From Burkholderiales bacterium UBA1834 (lineage in GTDB: Bacteria; Pseudomonadota; Gammaproteobacteria; Burkholderiales; Burkholderiaceae_C), in the NCBI GenBank assembly GCA_002339015.1, contig DDJC01000014.1:4210-17467 (forward strand): a DNA stretch of 13,258 bases, read 5' to 3'. Within the stretch, counting starts at the first letter, position 1; every line of letters begins with the position of its first letter. The translations under genes and the position numbers were made by a program. The notes under the pieces are model-generated. The model worked only from the letters and a program-made list of their open reading frames with translations. It was not told where the DNA came from and made no database searches. Shown here piece by piece: positions 8,584 through 13,258 of the stretch.

Positions 8584-8680
8584 GCTCATCATAAGCACCG
8601 ACGGGCGGGTGCGGCCAGGGCTCTGTGCAAGCCGTGTCGGCACAGTTTACAAAAGCGGAAACGCCTGTCTCATGATGAGC
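8584..8680. repeat. Inverted repeat flanking the likely adhC promoter region
   Basis: GCTCATCAT at 8584-8592 is exactly complementary, inverted, to ATGATGAGC at 8672-8680, with 79 bases between. The right arm is part of an 11-base odd palindrome, CTCATGATGAG (8669-8679). The left arm overlaps TATGAT read on the minus strand (8593-8588), a five-of-six match to a -10 box, placed about 58 bases before the adhC start. No -35 hexamer is evident. The rest of the 152-base gap (8530-8681) shows no reading frame or convincing terminator. An operator pair is possible; chance is not excluded. Confidence 0.35.
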
Positions 8681-8681
8681 A

Positions 8682-9569
8682 TCAGGTGCCGGACGGCAAT
8701 GGTGGGGCTTCGCGCTCGTAGGGGGGCAGGCCGGCGCCGCAGCGCCAGCAAAAGTTGGCCTCGGGCGGGTGGCCTTCGGTCAGGCATTCGTGGCAGGTGC
8801 GGGTGGTCGTGGTGGAGTGGTGGCGCTGCGCGGTCATCTCGGCGGTGACGATGCCGGTGGGCACCGCCAGCACCCCCCAGCCCAGCAGCATCATCAGCGA
8901 CGAGATGAAGCGGCCCAGGTCGGTGCGCGGGGTGATGTCTCCGAACCCCACCGTGGTCATCGTGGTCACGGCCCAGTACATGGCGGTGGGGATGCTCGTG
9001 AAGCCGTGTTCGGGGCCCTCGACCACGTACATGAGCGAGCCCATCACCAGCACCACCATCAGCACGAAGGACAGAAAGATCAGGATCTTGCGCCGGCTGG
9101 CCACCAGGGCCCGGCCCAGGGTGGTGTATTCGTTGACGTAGCCGGTGAGCTTGAACACCCGGAACACACGCAGCAGCCGCAGGATGCGCACATCGATCAG
9201 GGCATGAGCCTCTGGCACCAGCAGTGCCAGGTAAGCCGGCAGGACCGACAGCAGGTCGATGATGCCGAAAAAGCTGGTCGCATAGGACAGCGGGCGGCGC
9301 ACGCACAGCAGCCGCAGGATGTATTCCACTGTGAACAGCATGGTGAACAGCCATTCCAGCACGCTGAAGGCGTCGGTGAAGCGGCCGGAGAAGGGGCGCA
9401 CGCTGTCGAGCACCACCACCCCCACGCTCAGCAGGATCGCCGCGATCAGCAACTGATCGAAGCGGCGGCCCGCGACGGTGTCGGCCTCGAAGATGATGAT
9501 GTACAGGCGCAACCGCCAGCCGCTCAGGGGCTTGTCGGTGGGGGCATCCGGGAAGGCGTGGGCTTTCAT
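8682..9569 (-). CDS. Voltage-gated-type potassium channel with C-terminal zinc ribbon
   Basis: This 295-residue inner-membrane ion channel follows the six-helix plan. S1 is at about 38-56, S2 69-90 and S3 97-117. S4 carries positive charges at every third position (R128, R131, R134, R137, K140). S5 is at 160-182, the pore and selectivity filter TVGFGD at 206-211, and S6 at 220-243. TVGFGD predicts potassium selectivity and the S4 charges predict voltage sensing. After a short His/Thr-rich linker (249-256), the cytoplasmic tail has two CxxC pairs, C259/C262 and C274/C277, forming a zinc ribbon. The usual RCK/TrkA_N domain is absent. It lies on the same strand as adhC but 152 bases upstream, so it is probably a separate transcript. 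The ATG at 9569 has only a weak AGGG four bases before it. Confidence 0.92.
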   Translation of the reverse strand: MKAHAFPDAPTDKPLSGWRLRLYIIIFEADTVAGRRFDQLLIAAILLSVGVVVLDSVRPFSGRFTDAFSVLEWLFTMLFTVEYILRLLCVRRPLSYATSFFGIIDLLSVLPAYLALLVPEAHALIDVRILRLLRVFRVFKLTGYVNEYTTLGRALVASRRKILIFLSFVLMVVLVMGSLMYVVEGPEHGFTSIPTAMYWAVTTMTTVGFGDITPRTDLGRFISSLMMLLGWGVLAVPTGIVTAEMTAQRHHSTTTTRTCHECLTEGHPPEANFCWRCGAGLPPYEREAPPLPSGT

Positions 9570-9674
9570 GGGGCCCTATCATGCCTCGACTCGTTTACGT
9601 GATGAAACGCGTTCGCACTTGAACTTTCAGGGCGCCGCCCCCATCTACCGAGTTGGTTGCATGGAGGTGGCACG

Positions 9675-10214
9675 ATGCGCATGTCGAGATACTGGATGAG
9701 CGGCTGCATGGCCTTGGTGCTGATGGCGGCCGGGCAATGGCCGGCTGCCGCGGCAGAGGCGGTGGATGCCGACCTGGAGCGGCAGGGCTGGATGACGATG
9801 ACCAGTCGCCTGCCTTTGGAGCAGGCCGTGAAACATCTGCAGCGCGCGGCCCGGGCCAAGGGCATGCCGGTGGTGGCCGACGTGACATCGGCGTCGGTGC
9901 CTGGTGCAGAACCTCGCGAATTGAACGCCGATACGGCATCGACCGAGACGCGGGTGCTGGTGCTGGGCCGCCGTGACGGCCACACCCCCATCTTCCAGGC
10001 GGCTGATTCCGGCACCATGGACCTGCCTTGGCGCGTACTGTTCCAGAGCCTGCCGGACGGCTCCACACGCGTGCTGTTCAACGATCCGGCGCACATTGCC
10101 GCAAGGATCGACCATGCGGACCCGGCCGATGGCGCCCTGGCCAGTCTGGGCGCTTTGCCCGAAGTGGTCACGGCGGCGCTCAGCCGGCCCGGGGCCCGGG
10201 TGCCCCACCCCTGA
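9675..10214 (+). CDS. Exported DUF302-domain protein
   Basis: This 179-residue protein has a Sec-type signal peptide: a basic start (MRMSR), a hydrophobic core (about 9-22) and a likely cut after the AAAA near residue 29. The mature part matches the DUF302 pattern. It has LPLEQAVKHLQRAARAKG as the first helix, then RVLVLG, then GTMDLPWRVLFQ, and finally RVLFNDPAHIAARI, where the usual family wording is a (Y/F)NDP(A)YLA segment. The function of DUF302 is not established. I chose the ATG at 9675 because GGAGG (9663-9667) sits seven bases before it; the frame is open to a TTG at 9657, which is less likely. The gene is a single unit between the divergent channel gene and the convergent acyl-CoA synthetase, whose stop is only 14 bases away. 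Confidence 0.82.
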   Translation: MRMSRYWMSGCMALVLMAAGQWPAAAAEAVDADLERQGWMTMTSRLPLEQAVKHLQRAARAKGMPVVADVTSASVPGAEPRELNADTASTETRVLVLGRRDGHTPIFQAADSGTMDLPWRVLFQSLPDGSTRVLFNDPAHIAARIDHADPADGALASLGALPEVVTAALSRPGARVPHP

Positions 10215-10228
10215 GTATCCGGATCTGT

Positions 10229-11881
10229 TCAGGCGTCGATCGCTGCCTGTGAGCCAGCCTGCTTGCGCAGTTCGAACTTCTGGATCTTGCCGGTCGATGT
10301 CTTGGGCAGTTCGCCGAAAACGATGGCGCGCGGCACCTTGAAGCCGGCCAGGTGCTGGCGGCAGTGGGCGACCAGTTCCTCGGGCGTGGTGGTGGCGCCG
10401 GCTTTGAGCTCCACGAAGGCGCAGGGCGTTTCGCCCCACTTCTCGTCGGGTTTGGCCACCACGGCCACGGCCAGCACGGCGGGGTGGTGGTAGAGCACGT
10501 CCTCCACCTCGATGGACGAGATGTTCTCGCCGCCCGAGATGATGATGTCCTTGCTGCGGTCCTTGATCTTGACGTAGCCGTCGGGGTACATCACGGCCAG
10601 GTCGCCCGAGTGGAACCAGCCACCGGCGAAAGCCTCTTCGGTGGCGCGCGGGTTCTTCAGGTAGCCCTTCATGGTGATGTTGCCGCGGAACATGATCTCG
10701 CCCATGGTCTCGCCATCGGCGGGTACGGGCTGCATGGTGAGTGGGTCCATCACGGTCACGCTGCGCTGCAGGTGGTAGTTCACGCCCTGGCGGGCGTTCA
10801 GGCGGGCGCGGTCGCCCACGTCCAGCGTGTCCCAGGCCTCGTGCTTGACGCAGACCGCGGCCGGGCCATAGACCTCGGTCAGGCCGTACACGTGCGTCAG
10901 GTCGAAGCCCATGTGCTCCATGCCCTCGATCATCGCGGCGGGCGGGGCGGCGCCCGCCACCATCGCCTTGACGGGGTGGTCGATGCCCTGCTTGAGCTCA
11001 TCGGGGGCGTTGACCAGCCCGGCGTGCACGATGGGCGCGCCGCAATAGTGGGTCACGCCATGCTCACGGATGGCCTCGAACACGGCCTTGGGCTCAACCT
11101 TGCGCAGGCACACGTTCACGCCCGCGCGGGCTGCCACCGTCCACGGGAAGCACCAGCCGTTGCAGTGGAACATGGGCAGCGTCCACAGGTAGACGGCGTG
11201 CTTGGGCATATCCCACTCCAGGATGTTGGAAATGGCGTTGCTGGTGGCGCCCCGGTGGTGGTAGACCACGCCCTTGGGGTTGCCCGTGGTGCCGGAGGTG
11301 TAGTTCAGGCTGATGGCGTCCCATTCGTCCTCGGGCAGCAGCCAGGCGAAGGCGGGATCGCCTTCGGCCAGCAGGGCTTCGTAGTCCAGTGAGCCGATGC
11401 GTTCGCCCGGGCCGGTGTAGACGGCATCGTCGGCGTCCACCACCAGCAGGGGCTCGGTGCCGATGCGCAAGGCGAGGGCGCGCGCCACCACGCCGCTGAA
11501 TTCCCGGTCGACGATGATCGCGCGGGCCTCGCCATGGTCCAGCATGAAGGCCAGGGCTTCGGCGTCAAGCCGCGTATTGAGCGTGTTGAGCACGGCGCCG
11601 GCCATGGGAATGCCGAAGTGGGCCTCGACCATCGGCGGCGTGTTGGGGAGCATCACGGCCACTGTGTGGCCACGGCCGATGCCTCGTCGCTGCAGGGCGC
11701 TGGCCAGGCGGCGGCAGCGAGAGTAAGTCTGGGCCCAGGTCTGGCGCAGCGCGCCGTGGACAATCGCCAGGCGGTCCGGATAGACCAGGGCGGAGCGCTC
11801 CAAGAAGACCAGAGGCGTCAGGGCGGCGAAGTTGGCCTCAGTTCGAGGCAGATCCTGGGTGAAGATGTTGTGGGAGGACAT
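10229..11881 (-). CDS. Acyl-CoA synthetase, AMP-forming (medium-chain fatty acid / AAE-like)
   Basis: This 550-residue cytoplasmic enzyme should activate a carboxylic acid, probably a short- or medium-chain fatty acid, to acyl-CoA through an acyl-adenylate. Visible motifs: the P-loop YTSGTTGNPKG (194-204), TLPMFHCNGWCFPW (234-247), VYGLTE (331-336), WFHSGDLAVMYPDGY (422-436), the hinge KDRSKDIIISGGENISS (440-456) and PKTSTGKIQK (526-535) with the adenylation lysine K532. The FHCNGWCFPW block and the DRSKDIIISGGENIS hinge are the form found in medium-chain and methylmercaptopropionate-CoA (DmdB-like) ligases, not in acetyl-CoA synthetase. No strong Shine-Dalgarno precedes the ATG. It lies 128 bases downstream of the S4-domain gene on the same strand. 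The exact acid cannot be told. Confidence 0.9.
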   Translation of the reverse strand: MSSHNIFTQDLPRTEANFAALTPLVFLERSALVYPDRLAIVHGALRQTWAQTYSRCRRLASALQRRGIGRGHTVAVMLPNTPPMVEAHFGIPMAGAVLNTLNTRLDAEALAFMLDHGEARAIIVDREFSGVVARALALRIGTEPLLVVDADDAVYTGPGERIGSLDYEALLAEGDPAFAWLLPEDEWDAISLNYTSGTTGNPKGVVYHHRGATSNAISNILEWDMPKHAVYLWTLPMFHCNGWCFPWTVAARAGVNVCLRKVEPKAVFEAIREHGVTHYCGAPIVHAGLVNAPDELKQGIDHPVKAMVAGAAPPAAMIEGMEHMGFDLTHVYGLTEVYGPAAVCVKHEAWDTLDVGDRARLNARQGVNYHLQRSVTVMDPLTMQPVPADGETMGEIMFRGNITMKGYLKNPRATEEAFAGGWFHSGDLAVMYPDGYVKIKDRSKDIIISGGENISSIEVEDVLYHHPAVLAVAVVAKPDEKWGETPCAFVELKAGATTTPEELVAHCRQHLAGFKVPRAIVFGELPKTSTGKIQKFELRKQAGSQAAIDA

Positions 11882-11936
11882 GGCGAGCGTTCTTCTCTTC
11901 TAAAGATACGCCGCATCTTGCGCCTGCGAGCCCCTC

Positions 11937-11955
11937 GGGGGATCCGGGTTCCCCC
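11937..11955. repeat. GC-rich hairpin between the S4 gene and the acyl-CoA synthetase
   Basis: GGGGGA (11937-11942) and TCCCCC (11950-11955) form a perfect six-base stem with a seven-base loop. The same GGGG can pair instead with CCCC at 11931-11934 over a tight loop, so the two structures exclude each other. No run of T follows on the minus strand, so this is not a standard intrinsic terminator. It lies in the 128-base gap 11882-12009, in which I see no gene. Confidence 0.4.
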
Positions 11956-12009
11956 TGTGTCAGAGCGACGCACTGGTTTGCCGTTGTGCGATCAACATGG
12001 CGTGCAGGT

Positions 12010-12255
12010 TCAATCGGCGTTGCCCTGGCCTTCTGCCACCACGCGAATGCGCGCGCCCTGGACGCTCACCACCTGGCCTGCCCGGATCTTGGCCGTCTTG
12101 CGCATCTCGTCCTGCCCATCTACCTGCACCCGGCCTTCGGCCACCATGGTCTTGGCGCGCCCACCGCTATCGGCCAGGCCCGTGGCCTTGAGCAGGCTGT
12201 CCAGGGTGATGAACTCGCCGCGCAGTTCGAAGGTGATCTGTTGCAAGGGGGGCAT
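12010..12255 (-). CDS. Small S4-domain RNA-binding protein (YbcJ family)
   Basis: This 81-residue protein is essentially a single S4 RNA-binding fold. FITLDSLLKATGLADSGGRAKTMVAEGRVQVDG (15-47) is the helix-turn-strand core, with the SGGRAK and EGRVQVDG signatures. It is followed by RKTAKIRAGQVVSV (52-65), also seen in E. coli YbcJ, which is similarly about 70 residues long. Such proteins bind structured RNA; the precise role of YbcJ is not settled. The ATG at 12255 is chosen because homology begins there. The frame stays open far upstream (to 12789) only because it runs antisense to the next gene. No clear ribosome binding site is visible. It is divergent from the basic protein gene at 12388, with 132 bases between. 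Confidence 0.88.
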   Translation of the reverse strand: MPPLQQITFELRGEFITLDSLLKATGLADSGGRAKTMVAEGRVQVDGQDEMRKTAKIRAGQVVSVQGARIRVVAEGQGNAD

Positions 12256-12293
12256 GAAAGGTCTATTGTGAAAATTGTTGTTTTCAGATGGAA

Positions 12294-12309
12294 CGATGGA
12301 GTACCATCG
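12294..12309. repeat. Dyad and GATGG-type repeats in the divergent promoter region
   Basis: CGATGG (12294-12299) and CCATCG (12304-12309) form a perfect six-base inverted repeat around AGTA. A direct copy GATGGA also lies at 12287-12292 beside GATGGA at 12295-12300. Further ACGATG copies are at 12372-12377 and 12385-12390, the last overlapping the start codon of the basic protein gene. The whole 132-base gap (12256-12387) separates two divergent genes, and its first 45 bases are AT-rich against the local background. Operator sites for the ribbon-helix-helix-like protein encoded next door are a reasonable guess. Confidence 0.4.
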
Positions 12310-12321
12310 CGTTTGTGACGC

Positions 12322-12350
12322 TTGTGCGCACGTGTCCAAAGGATTATGGT
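12322..12350 (+). promoter_or_regulatory. Weak candidate promoter for the basic protein / aldehyde dehydrogenase pair
   Basis: TTGTGC (12322-12327) and TATGGT (12345-12350) are separated by 17 bases. They match only three and four bases of the -35 and -10 consensus, so the call is weak. The start codon would lie about 31 bases after the predicted transcription start. Confidence 0.22.
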
Positions 12351-12387
12351 CCTCGCACCGCCAGCGCTGAGACGATGGGATTGAACG

Positions 12388-12804
12388 ATGTCGATGAAAA
12401 AAACTGATCTGGCCAAGAGCCTGGGTTTGAAGGTGGCTGGCCAGATGCGCCAAGCGGGCTCGCCGGGGCGTTTTGGCCAGGCGTCCAGCCAGGTGGAGGA
12501 TCGGCGCGAGCAGCGCAAGCTGGACCAGGCCGCTGGCCTGGTGCCCTTCGCGGCCAAGCTGCACGGGGATCTCATCAAGGAACTTCAGACGCTGGCCACG
12601 GCAAGCGGGCAGAGCCTCAACGAGGTGGCTGACCGCGTGATCCGCGCCGGCCTCAAGCAGGAGAAGCCCGGCAAGGTCGGTAAGGCCAGCAAGGCTGAGC
12701 AGGTCCAAGCGCCGGACAAGGCTGACGTGGGTGATGCAACCGGGACGCCCGTCAAGCCAGCAGCCACGCCTACGAAGTCCACCAAGCAAGCCAAGGAGAC
12801 CTGA
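12388..12804 (+). CDS. Small basic protein with ribbon-helix-helix-like core and lysine/alanine/proline tail
   Basis: I do not recognise a named family for this 138-residue protein. The N-terminal 50 residues are polar and basic. Residues 51-90 read like a ribbon-helix-helix unit: a short strand (LVPFAAKLHG, 51-60), a helix (DLIKELQTLATASG, 61-74) and a second helix (SLNEVADRVIRAGLKQ, 76-91). From 92 on, the tail is low-complexity, rich in Lys, Ala, Pro and Thr, resembling the tails of bacterial histone-H1-like proteins. A DNA-binding or nucleoid role is inferred from this alone. GGGA (12377-12380) is seven bases before the ATG at 12388, favouring it over the ATG at 12394. The stop is two bases before the aldehyde dehydrogenase start, so the two are co-transcribed. 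Confidence 0.8.
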   Translation: MSMKKTDLAKSLGLKVAGQMRQAGSPGRFGQASSQVEDRREQRKLDQAAGLVPFAAKLHGDLIKELQTLATASGQSLNEVADRVIRAGLKQEKPGKVGKASKAEQVQAPDKADVGDATGTPVKPAATPTKSTKQAKET

Positions 12805-12806
12805 AG

Positions 12807-13258
12807 ATGAACCGCCCCATGATGCACGTCGTCGACCCCTCCACCGGCGAGGCTGATCCCGCCGCCATCCAGCGCGCCTTCGATGCCCAGCTGGCCACCT
12901 CGCTGGCCTGGCGCACCTCGACCGCGGCCGAGCGCATCACGCGCCTCAAAAAGCTGCGTGAGGCCATGCTGGCCCGCCGTGAAGACTTCTACCAGGCCTT
13001 CCAGGCCGACTACCACAAGCCCGCCTCGGAAGTGGAGGGCACGGAGTTCATGCCCGTGCTGGACGAGGTGCGCCACGCCATCGGTGATCTGCGCAAGTGG
13101 ATGCGCCCCAAGCGCGTGTGGCCCACGATGACCACGGGTGGCACCTCCGCCTGGATCGAGGCACAGCCGCGCGGCCGCTGCCTGATCGTGGCCCCGTGGA
13201 ACTTCCCGCTGAACCTGTGCTTCGGCCCGCTGGTGTCGGCCCTGGCCGCCGGCAACAC
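12807..13258 (+). CDS. Aldehyde dehydrogenase, class 3/coniferyl aldehyde dehydrogenase-like (cut by right edge)
   Basis: The first 150 residues of an NAD(P)-dependent aldehyde dehydrogenase are present. The N-terminal helix region has WRTSTAAERITRLKKLREAM (35-54). Residues 74-100 (SEVEGTEFMPVLDEVRHAIG and on to KWMRP) give the helix seen in class 3 enzymes. The signature APWNFPLNL (129-137) includes the catalytic-site asparagine N132. The short N-terminus without leader and the KWMRPKRV wording fit the coniferyl aldehyde dehydrogenase-like/ALDH3 group. The catalytic cysteine and glutamate lie beyond the window. AAGGAG (12793-12798), inside the end of the previous gene, is eight bases before the ATG. 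The substrate is not determinable; a role in aromatic or fatty aldehyde oxidation is a family-level guess. Confidence 0.9.
   Translation, partial: MNRPMMHVVDPSTGEADPAAIQRAFDAQLATSLAWRTSTAAERITRLKKLREAMLARREDFYQAFQADYHKPASEVEGTEFMPVLDEVRHAIGDLRKWMRPKRVWPTMTTGGTSAWIEAQPRGRCLIVAPWNFPLNLCFGPLVSALAAGN

Noticed and set aside
8651..8665. Possible terminator (GCG stem, four-base loop, then T run on the minus strand) after the channel gene
   Set aside because: The stem is only three base pairs, too short for an intrinsic terminator.
10215..10228. Palindrome ATCCGGAT between the DUF302 and synthetase stops as a shared terminator
   Set aside because: Four-base arms with no loop and no T run; not a plausible terminator hairpin.
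10352..11392. Plus-strand open frame of 346 codons antisense to the acyl-CoA synthetase
   Set aside because: The His/Gly/Val-rich product has no recognisable motif, while the opposite strand encodes every adenylation motif in order.
12010..12789. Long version (259 residues) of the S4-domain protein
   Set aside because: The extra 178 residues are antisense to the basic protein gene and its promoter region and show no domain; the 81-residue form matches the YbcJ length.

Overview
The window is a gene-dense, high-GC stretch of an ordinary bacterial chromosome. The protein sequences (a class III alcohol dehydrogenase paired with S-formylglutathione hydrolase, a Flavodoxin_2 reductase, a YihG-like acyltransferase, a DUF302 protein) and the compact layout suggest a betaproteobacterium, most likely Burkholderiales and possibly Comamonadaceae. 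That placement is inference from protein style, not a database result. I see no tRNA, rRNA, CRISPR array, insertion sequence or phage gene, and no gene-free gap longer than about 170 bases.

Layout, left to right. (1) 1-430, minus: the N-terminal half of a PPK2 polyphosphate kinase, cut by the left edge. (2) 599-2115, plus: a flavodoxin-fold NAD(P)H:quinone-type reductase, then a PlsC/YihG-type acyltransferase. (3) 2087-8529, minus: a tightly packed six-gene unit, transcribed right to left. Its order is glutathione-dependent formaldehyde dehydrogenase, S-formylglutathione hydrolase, malonyl-CoA synthetase-like ligase, uracil/xanthine-type permease, class II aldolase/adducin protein, and a membrane-anchored protein of unknown function. 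Gaps are 30, -4 (ATGA overlap), 12, 13 and 14 bases. (4) 8682-9569, minus: a six-helix potassium channel with a C-terminal zinc ribbon. (5) 9675-10214, plus: an exported DUF302 protein. (6) 10229-11881, minus: a medium-chain-type acyl-CoA synthetase, and upstream of it 12010-12255, minus, a small YbcJ-type S4 RNA-binding protein. (7) 12388-13258, plus: a small basic ribbon-helix-helix-like protein two bases ahead of an aldehyde dehydrogenase that is cut by the right edge.

How the genes may work together. The first two genes of the six-gene unit oxidise formaldehyde to formate via glutathione. The next two would import a pyrimidine/purine base and activate malonate. Malonate is the end product of oxidative uracil breakdown through barbiturate, so a base-catabolism role is possible but unproven. 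The fifth gene keeps the three zinc-binding histidines of class II aldolases but has glycine where the catalytic glutamate of fuculose-phosphate aldolase sits, so its reaction is open. This operon, the aldolase-like protein without its glutamate, and the small regulator-like gene with its repeat-rich divergent promoter region are the most interesting parts. Nothing here is clearly a wholly new system.
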